NCBI GenBank assembly: GCA_904063045.1
Contig: CAJFCJ010000006.1
Span: forward strand, 3,798,408-3,862,407
Source of the DNA: Dimorphilus gyrociliatus
Lineage: Eukaryota > Annelida > Polychaeta > Dinophilidae
Direction of reading: 5' to 3'
Length of the DNA: 64,000 bases
Both the position numbers and the translations under genes were made by a program. Below the pieces are notes generated by a model. That model made no database searches and was not told the DNA's origin. It was given only the letters and a program-made list of their open reading frames with translations. Numbering within the stretch: the first letter of the stretch is position 1; each line of letters opens with the position of its first letter. Shown one piece after another: positions 44,519 through 54,616 of the stretch.

Positions 44519-45727
44519 CTAAGACGAAAACATTTTCGCATACGTCATCTTTTCTTTTTTCTTATACGATGCGACATCATTTTTGATTCGGATTATTTCG
44601 TTCTTTATAGCTTTATCATTTGGTTCTTTTTCGGCTGCCAAGTTTAGATCTGTGAGAGCACTCTCCCATTCATTCTGAAAACGTTTTGCCTGAGCTCTAC
44701 GAAATAGTGCTTTTGTATTAGCTCCATCCAATTCCAACGCTTCGTTACATTCTGAGACCGTTTTTTCATAATCTTGAAGCTTATAATATACGGCTGCCAA
44801 ATTAAGATGTAATGGTAGGGCATTTTCGACCTTTATTTTTTTCTCCTCCTCCTCATCCAAATCTGGACCTTCTTCACAAAAATGGTTAACATACTTTAGA
44901 GCTTTCTGATATTTTCGCAAAGCCTTTTTATATTCTCCACCTTTAAACAGAGTGTTACCCGCGACTTTAATTGTTACAAAAGCTCTTGAACATTCTTCCT
45001 TATTTTTCCAATCTATTTGAGAATCTGATGGGAAATTAGCGTATGAGTCATCAGTTCCATCTTCAACAACGCAACCATCATCTTCTCCTTCTGCCAATTC
45101 TCCGCAGTCACTAATAACACAATCCATTAATGGCTTGTCCGATTCAGTCTTCTGGTATTCCAATTCACGAACGACGTCAATCCCATTTATTACTTCACCG
45201 AAAACAACATGTTTACCATCTAAGTGAGGTGTTGCGGTGGTGGTAATAAAAAATTGGGAACCATTTGTTCCAGGACCGGAATTAGCCATGCTAAGGAGGC
45301 CAGGTTTTTCATGTTTCAACTCAAAATTTTCATCTTCAAATTTTTCACCGTATATACTTTCTCCTCCGGTACCATTTGCCGCAGTGAAATCACCACCCTG
45401 GATCATAAAATTCTTGATAACTGCAAATATTAATATAACCGTTAGAATTTATCAGATAATATTAATTAGAATATATACTTCTGTGAAAGATCGACCCCTT
45501 AAAGTGAAGGGGCTTTCCTTTGGTTCCAACACCCTTTTCACCAGTACATAGGGCTCTAAAATTTTCCGCGGTCTTCGGAACCTTATCTTTGTACAATTTA
45601 AAGACGATTCTTCCCGCTATGGAAAACGAAGTATTAATTTTTTCAGCTTAAAATTTTCTTTCTACCAACCGCTTTCTCCTCCAATAGTGATATCAAAGAA
45701 AGTTCTTGGGTTTACTACGTCAGCCAT
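44519..45727 (-). CDS. PPID: Cyclophilin 40, peptidyl-prolyl isomerase D
   Basis: Hsp90 co-chaperone combining a cyclophilin domain with C-terminal TPRs. Three or more exons starting [19 protein letters not shown]. Cyclophilin motifs are [24 protein letters not shown] and [19 protein letters not shown]. After an acidic linker ([16 protein letters not shown]), TPR-like helices follow ([60 protein letters not shown]). The C-terminal [14 protein letters not shown] fits the family. Length matches animal Cyp40. Confidence 0.96.
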
Positions 45728-46093
45728 GCTCGACTATTCTGGAGTTTTCTATGGTACGTCAGGCACCGGTAAAGTAGATGGCGCTGGGAGTTAGTGATCT
45801 GGTACAATACTCCACGCATTAATTAAAATATGGTAAAATATTGTTTTACAATTAATTCTGAACGAAAAATCTAGATTCTTTTACTTGTAGTCGGTAAAGC
45901 ATTTATCATTATTTTAAACTTTAAACTGTTTACCGGGAAAAGAAAAAGAACTAATGCTATGTTCTTATTAGAATAGCGGAATACTTCTACATTTCAAAAC
46001 TATTTCAAAATCATTTCAGAAAACTATTTAAAAGCAATTTAAAGGCTATTTATTTGCAAAAAAACAGTGCATAATAATATTCAAACAGTTATT
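45728..46093. other. Intergenic upstream of PPID, with CTCF-like site
   Basis: About 365 bp between PPID's start and the NDUFA2 stop (both minus). It contains AGATGGCGC at 45776-45784, and around 45995-46060 an AT-rich stretch of imperfect repeats of ACTATTTNAAAA type. No coding exon. Confidence 0.45.
45771..45784 (+). promoter_or_regulatory. CTCF-like site upstream of PPID
   Basis: AAAGTAGATGGCGC matches 12 of 14 positions of CCASYAGRKGGCRS, 44-57 bp upstream of the PPID start codon. Confidence 0.4.
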
Positions 46094-46808
46094 TCACTTC
46101 GCTAATGATTGGACTATGTCGAAAACTTCATCTTTTGACTTGTTTAGTAAAGTAGCGTTAGTTTCTTTTCCGTATGCTGAAAAAAAATCATTCATTATCT
46201 CTAAAGCGATGTTAACAAATTGTATTCGCATGATTTATACATTTTATTATATATACGAAGAAAGATAATTGCAAATGAATTAAAGATATTTGTAAGATAA
46301 ATGAATTGCTATTTTCTATCAATTCGTAATTATTTTTTGTTGTTAAAAATTTTTGTTAACAAAAATTACCAATCTAAATATAATAATTGACAATTTTTAC
46401 AGACGTTAAATAAACCCTTTTGTACTTTTAGCATGATTTTACAAAAGATACACGTAAACAAAAAAGCAAATAATATTAATATTTACCATATCTAGCCCAA
46501 ACGACAGGATTAACATCTCGGGATTCTCTTATTAAAATAGGGAATTGCGGATTACTTTTTTTCAATTGTACATAATGATTTTCAATAAAATCCCTGAAAA
46601 ATGTGTAATAAAGACATATTATCGCTCACAGAAAAATAAGGATTTTTATTAAAAAACTTATAAAAGCAGTTATATATATATTATTAAATATACAAAATGT
46701 TCTCTGATAAACTTACCGTACACCCTTGCTTGCTGCCGACTTTTGGCAGAGATGAATTCTTAATTCCTTTAAATTTTGTCCGAATTTATAAGCTGACCTT
46801 GCCGCCAT
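46094..46808 (-). CDS. NDUFA2: Complex I accessory subunit NDUFA2 (B8)
   Basis: Thioredoxin-fold accessory subunit of mitochondrial NADH dehydrogenase. Three small exons, 46717-46808, 46487-46593 and 46094-46176, total 282 nt (93 residues). It starts [20 protein letters not shown], then [20 protein letters not shown] and [14 protein letters not shown], and ends in [15 protein letters not shown]. All match the family closely and the length is standard. None of the three exons is long enough to stand out as an ORF. Confidence 0.94.
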
Positions 46809-47017
46809 TTTTGTACCTTCCAGTAGTAAACCTAAACATTGTCGGCCTTCAGATAGAGTTTTTTTTTTAAATTTAAATATTTAATATATTTAAGTTCTAT
46901 AAAAACAAATATCATAAACAAATTCCCAGCCATTTTCAATTAAAATAGGTATTTCATAACTTAGTTTGCTTTTCAAATCACTGTATAGTTGTTTTCAACT
47001 AAAAACGAAATACTGTA

Positions 47018-48099
47018 CAGCCCCGGACAAAAATATCCATATATGGAAAAAAAGAAATTTTTTTTCAGAAACTCATTTTTCTCTAATTATGAAGAATAAA
47101 AATTTATTTTTCTTAAATAGAATTAGGTTGTTTAAAGGGTATTTTATGTAATTTAATAAAACTTTTATTTTTTTCAGCTTTTTAGAGTACCTTTTTTTTA
47201 ACTTTAGACAACAAGTATGTTTTGCAATTAAATTATATATTTTAAAAGCGGTCGTAAATATCCATACAAACATGTTTTTTGGTCAAAATTATTTTTGGAA
47301 CGTTCGAATTTAGAACAATTTTGACTTAGCAGACAATTCTTTCAACTTCTTTGTCAAAATGAAATATCAATCAAAAATGAGAGAGCTAATAAGGTTGAAA
47401 AAAACCCATATGACCTACAATGAACTTGCGGCAGAATTGAATATCCCAAGATCTTCACTCCAGTATATCTGTGAGAATAAAAGAGAAGGAAAACCTGACA
47501 GGAGGGGGAGACCACCCAAAGTGGATGACAGGATGAAGTCTCTGATCAAAAGAGAGTGCGTTAGACTACTTGAAAGAAAAGAATTGATAACTGCCAGCAA
47601 AATTAAGCATAATTTAAACCTGAAGATTTCTAAAAGAACCATCCGGAGGATCCTTAAAAAACAACAAACAGAGAATCTGTCTAATTCGAAGGTGTGCCCC
47701 CGCTCTCATCAGGAGAAAAAAGCAGACGATTAGCTATACTTGGTGGATGGGTTCAGAGTTAAATTGACTTTAACACAGTTATTATTAGCAAAGGCAATAC
47801 AATTGAGAAGTAACTCTTAAACAAGAAACATACAAACTAGTTAATTAATGTTATATGGATATTTTTGGCTACTTTTTTTCTGATTTTTTTTAATGATAAA
47901 TAAACATACAATTAAAAAACTTTTTTTTTAATATAAAAATATTTTTTTCAGCAAATCGAATCCATTTTCTGATTTATAACATATTCTTCAATGAATATTT
48001 AAAAAAAACAAACAATTTCGTTGAAGAAATCCAAAAACAAAATTATTTTATTGCAAAAATATTTTTTTTTTCATATATGGATATTTTTGTCCGGGGCCT
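47018..48099 (+). mobile_element. Tc1/mariner-type IR/DR transposon, internally truncated
   Basis: A 1,082-bp element flanked by TA target duplications (47016-47017 and 48100-48101). The outer termini match for about 28 bp as inverted repeats, except for the first two bases (CAGCCCCGGACAAAAATATC left, AGGCCCCGGACAAAAATATC right on the other strand). A second copy of the core AAATATCCAT lies about 225 bp inside each end (near 47256 and 47858), which is the IR/DR layout of Tc1-like elements with two transposase sites per end. The only ORF is the N-terminal DNA-binding half of a transposase. It lies between NDUFA2 and the 48169 gene. Confidence 0.9.
47359..47733 (+). CDS. Tc1-like transposase DNA-binding domain only (124 residues)
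   Basis: It carries the paired-like double helix-turn-helix: first HTH in MTYNELAAELNIPRSSLQYI, then a GRPP (GRPR-type) linker around residue 50, and a second HTH ending TIRRILKKQ. The frame then stops soon after (SHQEKKADD) and no DDE/D catalytic domain follows within the element. It is expected to bind the inner and outer repeats but not to cut DNA. It could act as a repressor of autonomous copies or simply be a deletion derivative. Confidence 0.85.
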   Translation: MKYQSKMRELIRLKKTHMTYNELAAELNIPRSSLQYICENKREGKPDRRGRPPKVDDRMKSLIKRECVRLLERKELITASKIKHNLNLKISKRTIRRILKKQQTENLSNSKVCPRSHQEKKADD

Positions 48100-48168
48100 T
48101 ATATTGACTACTTTTCAAAATCATAGTAGTAATTATTATATTTTACAGAAGAATGTTAGTTCTTTGAA

Positions 48169-48580
48169 TTAATTTATAAAAGGTTTTTTACAAGTCAATG
48201 CTCTCTTGTAAGAATCATTTCTTCTTAGTTTATTCCAACTTGAATTGACAGATAATTGAGAGAAAGTAGTCGTAGAAGTATTTGTAGATGTTCTAATTTT
48301 TGATTTTAGTGATTTTCTTTTAATTATGGATAAAATTGGCCTTTGCACTTCTATTTTCTCATTAAATGTTTTATCCGAGAGCCTCTTTGGCGTCTCACCT
48401 TCAAAGTTATATAAAGAAATATCGAAAATTAGACAGAAAAAGCAATTCATTTTTTTCACCTAATTCTTTTGTATTTCTATTGTTAATAATATCAAAATCA
48501 GGCTTAATTGGTAAGCATCTCTTGAAATCTCTTTCTTTATTTCGAACTCTTAAGGAAGGAACACAGAGACAACAGCTCAT
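48169..48580 (-). CDS. Small basic protein with Cys-rich N-terminus, unknown
   Basis: Exons 48460-48580 and 48169-48398 join in phase 1 across a 61-nt intron (116 residues expected). It starts MSCCLCVPSLRVRNKERDFK; the CCxC near the N-terminus could be palmitoylated (inference). The rest is Lys/Arg/Ser/Thr-rich with no domain recognised (IIKRKSLKSKIRTSTNTSTT). Its frame and splice sites are sound but there is no homology evidence. Confidence 0.5.
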
Positions 48581-48790
48581 TATACAGTTGAAATATTTCT
48601 TTTGATTTTTAAGCAAATATAAAAAATAAAGAATTCAAATTAATAAGTTATGTACAAGTTAATTTAAATAAAATAAGAAAAAGACAGATTTTGTTTGTTT
48701 TCATTGACAAAAAAAAATAGCATTGCTTTGGCTGTACAGGAAGTAGGCAGAAAGTAATATAAATAATATTGTAATAAAGACAACATTTTC

Positions 48791-49972
48791 TACTCGGGTG
48801 TCAGGAAGAAAGTACTTATGAACCTGGAAAAAAGACACATTATAGATAAGATTAAATATTAAATAATCATCTTACTTATTTAGATTTTTTTCTAAAAAGT
48901 TTACTGGTAATGGGGCTAAATCATCTATCCAGTGTTTAGGAAACCTATTTAAACCGTATCTACAACCAAGTAGAGCTCCGGCAACTGCTCCATTTGTGTC
49001 AGCATCACCTCCTTCCATTATTAGATCAGTTAATGCTTTCTCTGGATCGCCTTGTTTCAATGCCCAAATTCCGGATGCCATACATTTAAACGTGTAACCA
49101 ATTTTAGCCGGTTCATCCAGCTTTAATTCCTCCAAACCATCTTTCTTAATAAAAAAGTAAGTCTTGAAGTCCGCTTTGAATTGATCCAGTTTATCGCTCT
49201 TCAAGTCAGCAGTGTACTCTTCATTTTCAAATATGTATTTACAAGTAAATTCATAGGTTTCATTTAATATCTCTTCAATATCGTTATCAGAAAATTCAGT
49301 CTGGTTCTTGTTTTCAATTCTCTGAAGCATTTTAGCAATTATAATAGTAACTGCTACACATGAAGCTGAACATCTAGGATCATAATGAGTAACTCTGCAA
49401 ACTTTTACTGTGTTCTCTGCAACTTTATTTAAATCTTGAAATTCATAAATTCCGAGAATTGAAGTTCGCATCACACCGCCATTTGGTGCTGCATTTTGAT
49501 TTGAGTCAATCCAAACTCTCTTTGCGCTTTCCTCTGGTTTCGTAAGATAGTCTTTTTCTGATAAAACTAGATAAGTTGTTCTTCCCAATCCTAGACCACC
49601 TGTATCCTTTAGCTGTGGAAATCCTTCATTCGACCAGTCATAGAACGCCTCAGCAATATCGGTTACAACAAGATTTTTTTTCTGAGCCAAGGATCTCATA
49701 ATACAAATCATTTGATCAGAATCATCAGTCCAATCACCGATAACCCATCGACCCCTATGTCTATCTTTCACTTTGTGAGAGTACTTCAAACCACTTGCTC
49801 TATGCTCTCCATACACTTTCTCAATATTGGGTTTGTGCATAAATTCTGTGAGTAATCCCAAAGCATCTCCGATACAATTGCCGTAGACAATAGATCTAAT
49901 TCTCTCTTCCGTGACCTGAGATATATTATACTTTCTTGGACCGCCAGAAAAGACACCTTTTAAGCATGTCAT
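48791..49972 (-). CDS. ADP-ribosylglycohydrolase (DraG/ARH family), single domain, copy 1
   Basis: Removes ADP-ribose or related groups using a binuclear Mg centre. Exons 48876-49972 and 48791-48824 (phase 2) give 376 residues. The start is the in-frame ATG at 49970-49972; frame extends further without ATG. Motifs: GNCIGDALGLLTEF at 31-44, GDWTDDSDQM around 79-88 (TDD metal ligands), NGGVMRTSILG, THYDPRCSAS and the GGDADTN metal motif from about 321. All expected ligands are present, so it is probably active. The C-terminal 34-nt exon adds KFISTFFLTPE. Stretch 48926-49506 is base-for-base like 57827-58407 of copy 2. Substrate is unknown. Confidence 0.92.
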
Positions 49973-50459
49973 TGTGAATAATCTAACAAGAGGCTTCCTG
50001 TTTGCATGCAATTTCGTAATGGCTGCACATATTTAATGGATATCGCAAAAATAAATTAAATTCGCTAGGAAAAGAGCGGGAGATATGAAATTTTTGCATA
50101 CTAATATACAAGTTATGAGACAAAAAACTATACCCATGTATGGATCAATTTGCATATTTAAAAATATACATAGTTTCCGACACTAAATAGATATCTAGTT
50201 TATTTTAAATCGATTTCTAAAATTTTGATACAGGTTTTGATAACTTTTCAACCCTTAAACTAAAAGTTTAATCTATAAATAAGGCTTCAATAAAATTCAT
50301 CAGCAGTAATTTTAGATTAGAATTTCAACATTAAAATTAAATTGCAATTTGCAACGTTAGTTGTAGTTTGAACTAGTCCCATCAGAGGGCAGTCTCTCTT
50401 TTGGTACTAGCGTTCATTCTGCTGTACTGGTGTATTTTCTAAAGTTTATAAATTAATTG
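49973..50459. promoter_or_regulatory. Divergent promoter, ARH copy 1 / ACTR10, with CTCF-like site
   Basis: About 490 bp head-to-head. AT-rich apart from 50379-50392, CCATCAGAGGGCAG, which matches 13 of 14 positions of the CTCF core CCASYAGRKGGCRS. This is 68 bp before the ACTR10 start. No exon seen. Confidence 0.45.
50379..50392 (+). promoter_or_regulatory. CTCF-like site upstream of ACTR10
   Basis: CCATCAGAGGGCAG matches 13 of 14 positions of CCASYAGRKGGCRS. It lies between divergent ARH copy 1 and ACTR10. Confidence 0.45.
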
Positions 50460-51974
50460 ATGCCAATGTATGAAGGATTCGGATACGGAGGTGAAAAAGA
50501 AGCCATCGTTCTTGATATTGGCGCTGCTTATACAAAGTTAGTATATTTTTCTTCTATTATTCTCCCATTTTCGTTCTGATCCTTTTTTCCGTAGAATTGG
50601 TTTTGCAAACGACTGCTCTCCAAGGTCGATAGTTCCAACCGAAATTTATGATAAGCAAACAAAAACTAAACTTCGAATTTTTGATATTAAAAACAATGAA
50701 ACTTTGAAAGCAAGTCTTCTTGTTTTCCTGAAAAAAATTTACTTGAGACACCTGCAAGTTAATGCTAAAGATAGAAGAGCAGTTATTGTTGAAAATATCA
50801 TCGGACCTATTGATTTTCGAAAGCTTATAGCAGATGTTCTCTTCAAACATTTTGAAGTACCAAGTTTACTTTTCGCACCAAGTCATTTAATTAGTTTGAT
50901 GCCATTAGGCATATCAACTGGGTTAGTTTTGGATTGCGGATATAAAGAAACAATAGTAATTCCGGTAAGTAAGATCCTTCCTCAAATATGTTCAATTTAT
51001 ATAGCATAGGTTTTATTTTAGGTTTGTGATAATACCCCTGTCTTAAAGGCATGGCAAGCATTACCAGTTGGAGGGAAAGCTATACACAAGTATTACTCTT
51101 TAACGACTTCTTTTAGTGTTTATTTAATAACTTTCTTCATATTTCAAAATCAAATAGCCGAATCAGAGAAATGATCAAAGAGTTTGCCATTGTACGAGAG
51201 GGAAATAATGAAATGCCTGCTTCAAATCTACCTTCTGATGTTCTAACTGAAGAAATATTAGAGGATATTAAAGGTAATTTAAAAATTGGAAGTTCTCTTA
51301 TTAATTTAATTGGAAAATAAATCTAATCCTAAAATAGTGCGATGCTGCTTTATTACACGTCTGGATAGAGTAAATGATCCTGATATTGAGCATCCCTCAG
51401 AGACTATTTATCCGTTACAAGGTTCAAGAATTTTGGTTATTCCAGGAAAGATTAGGTTAGAACATTCAAATCAATAATCTCTTATGCCAATCCGAGCAAT
51501 ATTTCTATAGAGAAATGGCCTGTGAAGTACTCTTTCAGTTGGATGGGGAGGAGAAAAATATAGCTTCCCTACTTCTTGAAGCTTTAACGCTTTCCTCAAT
51601 TGATAATCGACGCAATTTAATGGAAAATATTGTTCTGGTTGGAGGGACTTGTCAATTAACTGGATTTAGGCAAAGACTTATGGCTGAACTGAAGAATTTA
51701 GCATCAACAAATAACAAGTATACAGACTCGATTCATTTATCCTCCTTTAAGTTTCATACAGCTCCTATTTATGAAAATTGCACGGCGTGGTTGGGAGGTT
51801 TGTAATTAATACATATTAAATAGCATTTAATTCAAATTTCGTCAATTGATTTTAACTTTAGGTGCTATGTTTGCTGGCCTACAAGTTTTACCTAATCGAT
51901 CAACAGCAAGAGAAAAGTACTTAGAAAACGAAGTTTTAATGGATTGGTCCGATCCCAAGACATATGAAAATTAA
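50460..51974 (+). CDS. ACTR10: Actin-related protein 10 (dynactin Arp11)
   Basis: Pointed-end component of dynactin. Seven or so exons from [20 protein letters not shown] to [14 protein letters not shown]. Family marks: MPMYEGFG (like MPLYEG), [64 protein letters not shown] and [17 protein letters not shown]. It is shorter at the C-terminus than vertebrate proteins. A 41-bp piece of the second exon (50672-50712) recurs in an intron of the CHP1-like gene. Confidence 0.93.
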
Positions 51975-52320
51975 CTGCTTTTTTTAGTATATTTTTTCTT
52001 TTTGATTATTTTGCTTTTCACCTATTTATCGTTCGGGGACGAACTTTTCTTTTTTTTTTGAGGCTTTCCTCATTTGTCAAAGAGGCAAATAGATGGCTTT
52101 GTCTAGTGAATTTTTGGATAATTAGTCTTTACAATTTAAGTAACCAACTACCAATACATTGGGAATTTGAAAACTTAGTTACGTATATCTAGTCCAAAAG
52201 TAGATGAAGTTTATTCAATTCAAGAATCTAATACTCATCAGGTGTTCAAAATCAAGGTGCTCAGTGATCTGTTTTCAATTTTCAAAAGTAAAATTAGAAT
52301 CTATTTATTAATAGTGAATA
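51975..52320. other. Intergenic, tail-to-tail, no gene seen
   Basis: About 345 bp between ACTR10 and the CHP1-like gene. AT-rich 3' UTR sequence; no ORF recognised. Confidence 0.4.
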
Positions 52321-52942
52321 TTACAGCACCTTCTTAAAATCCTCGTATCCTATATCACCATCTTTATCTATATCTGATGCTTCCATAGTTTTATCAACAA
52401 TATCAGCCAATCTTTTATCCGATATATTCGATCCAACCATCATTTGCAGTACGGTCATTAATTCTTCTTTATGAATTTTCTTATCGTTGTCGATATCATA
52501 TAAATTGAAAATTAATTTTAGTTTGTCTTCTCTCTTACTTGGATGTGGAAGAAAAGTTGCCAGAATTCTTGTGAACGTCTTAAAGTTGACAGCTTTCGGG
52601 TTAGCAGTAAAAAATGCCTAATTTTGTTTATTAATTTTATTAATATTTAATAATTTGCTTAAATCAGAAGGGAAATTATAATTTCGAATTTTTGATATAA
52701 AAAACAATGAAACTTTGAAAGCAGAGGAAAATTATAACCTGTGTTATCCTATCAGCTAGTGGATTAATAGCCAACTCGGGAATTGTTAAGAAATCTTCTT
52801 TATTCAAAAAACCCTTACTTCCCTTATCTAATCGAGTAAATCTACTATATAGTCTAATTATTTGATTATAACTGAATCCAGTCTCTTTCTTTATCTCCTC
52901 CAATTCGGATTCGTGCAAAAGAACTGAACAATTTGAACCCAT
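52321..52942 (-). CDS. Calcineurin B homologous protein (CHP1-like)
   Basis: EF-hand Ca2+ sensor that binds Na+/H+ exchangers and inhibits calcineurin. Exons 52739-52942 and 52321-52617 give 166 residues. N-terminal MGSNCS is a myristoylation signal. ELEEIKKETGFSYNQIIRLY and FLTIPELAINPLADRI are very close to CHP1. EF3 (DIDNDKKIHKEE) and EF4 (DIDKDGDIGYED) keep ligand positions; the first is degenerate. It ends just after EF4 (DFKKVL), lacking the last helix of vertebrate CHP1, and the linker before EF3 is short. The intron contains a 41-bp copy of ACTR10 coding sequence. Confidence 0.9.
52683..52723 (+). repeat. 41-bp copy of an ACTR10 exon segment in a CHP1-like intron
   Basis: The sequence at 52683-52723 matches 50672-50712 at 40 of 41 positions in the same orientation, beginning TTCGAATTTTTGATAT and ending AACTTTGAAAGCA. 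Homology stops abruptly at both ends. In ACTR10 it encodes [11 protein letters not shown]; here it is antisense within a 121-nt intron. Confidence 0.9.
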
Positions 52943-53410
52943 CGCTTCTTTTCAGTAAGCTTAAATTTTTCACTATGACATGATAATACAAATCTTATCA
53001 CTGATATGGAATGTATACTAATGGAAACTTCTGCTAGAAGTATAGATATCGTTCAAAAATAAGCTTAATCGTTATCTAATCATATTTAAGGAGCATAATC
53101 ACTGAGTTACTTGTTCTTCTCTTATGTTGGGCAACTAGCAAACGCTTTATAAAAGATGATGTTTCCATTTCTCTTTTAAGCTATACTTAATAAATACCAT
53201 GTAGAAAGCATTGAGCAATGTCAGTTGTAGCTTTTATAGATCAGTATCACATATCAGGCTGGTGTTTAAAAGTAATTTTACTAGGCTTAGGTAAATTTGT
53301 CCACGTTATTAGGATTTATGTTAAATATGAGATTTATTTTAAATTATTGATTATTAGACATCAAATTAAATAAAGGTAAATATTTCTAGATTTAATGATA
53401 TACTCAGAAA
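52943..53410. promoter_or_regulatory. Divergent region, CHP1-like / EIPR1
   Basis: About 470 bp between head-to-head genes, expected to hold both promoters. AT-rich; no motif stands out. Confidence 0.35.
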
Positions 53411-54514
53411 ATGGAGGATGAAATGGCAACAATTTACGGTTTAGAATATCAATGTAGATGTTTAACTCCTCAATTAGGAGAAACAGATTTGGTTAACTTT
53501 ATGGCGGGAACTCAAAATTTAAAAAGAGAAAATCAAGTGTATCTAATCAATTACGATGACATTAATAATATCTTAACAACAAAATCATATCCTCATAAAT
53601 TAGGGGAAATTTGGCATATTGCTGCGTGCAGTTGGGATAAAACTTTGTTTTCAACAGTATTTAGTAAAACTCAAAAAGGAAAGAAAAAGGTTAATGCTGT
53701 TTTATGGAAACTTCCTAACGAGGAAAGCAATCATAATTCTCTGATACAACTATCAGATTTAAATACTTCAGAATATGGAGATGCTTGTCAAGTAATGTTC
53801 AGTCCAGATTCGTATGATAACGAAGTTATTACTTTGGTGGATAGTCGGATTCTGTATTGGGATATCGGATCGGCTGAGTCGAGAATCAAGAGTAGTATAA
53901 GTATTGATCAAAAACTTCAAAAAACTATAACTAGCGGCAAGTGGTGCCCTCATCAAAATCACGCTCAGGTGTGTACTGCGTCTGAAACAAGTCTAAAAGG
54001 TTGGGACCTACGTACGAAAATGTCTTGTTTTACAATAGAAAATGCGCACGAACATCACGTAAGAGATTTGGACTATAATCCAAACAAACAGTATTATCTA
54101 GCATCATCTGGTGATGACTGTAAAGTAAAATTTTGGGATATTCGCAACACGAAGAAAGAAGTTAAAGTTCTATCGGATCATTCTCATTGGGTATGGTCTG
54201 TCAGATTTAATCATTTGCACGATCAATTTATCCTCTCAGCGTCATCTGATAGCCGTGTTATATTATCAAATACCATGTCTATATCAAGTGAAGCTTTTGG
54301 TGCTCTCATAGAAGAAAAAGAATATAATCCAACACACCACGACGGTGTCATCAAGATTTTTGATGAACACGAAGAGAGTGTTTATGCAGCCGAATGGTCA
54401 TCAGCGGTCTCGTGTATTTTTGCATCAATTAGTTATGACGGTCGGGTTGTTATCAATCGAATACCTAGATCAGAGAGATTTAAAGTCTACTTTGAAGATT
54501 TGATAGAAGATTAA
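53411..54514 (+). CDS. EIPR1: EARP/GARP-interacting protein 1 (TSSC1)
   Basis: WD40 protein that works with EARP tethering complex in endosomal recycling and dense-core vesicle biogenesis. A single exon of 367 residues. Family marks: MEDEMATIYGLEYQCRCLTP, IWHIAACSWDK, HHVRDLDYNPNKQYYLASSG, DDCKVKFWDIR, HSHWVWSVRFNHLHDQFILS, SASSDSRVILSN and SISYDGRVVINR. About seven WD repeats. Intronless, unlike most neighbours. Confidence 0.94.
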   Translation: MEDEMATIYGLEYQCRCLTPQLGETDLVNFMAGTQNLKRENQVYLINYDDINNILTTKSYPHKLGEIWHIAACSWDKTLFSTVFSKTQKGKKKVNAVLWKLPNEESNHNSLIQLSDLNTSEYGDACQVMFSPDSYDNEVITLVDSRILYWDIGSAESRIKSSISIDQKLQKTITSGKWCPHQNHAQVCTASETSLKGWDLRTKMSCFTIENAHEHHVRDLDYNPNKQYYLASSGDDCKVKFWDIRNTKKEVKVLSDHSHWVWSVRFNHLHDQFILSASSDSRVILSNTMSISSEAFGALIEEKEYNPTHHDGVIKIFDEHEESVYAAEWSSAVSCIFASISYDGRVVINRIPRSERFKVYFEDLIED

Positions 54515-54616
54515 CTAAAACAGGCATCTTTATATATTAAATGCAATATAAAAGAATAAGCCTATAAACAAAAACAAAATTGTAATTTCGTATCAGGATT
54601 CGAAAATAAAAGCATT

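Noticed and set aside
47038..47285. Short frames on both strands in the left arm of the transposon.
   Set aside because: They are AT-rich frames within the IR/DR arm, with no similarity to transposase parts.
50557..50850. Antisense ORF over ACTR10 sharing a peptide with the CHP1-like gene's read-through frame.
   Set aside because: The shared peptide is a by-product of the 41-bp duplication read in antisense, not a real protein motif.
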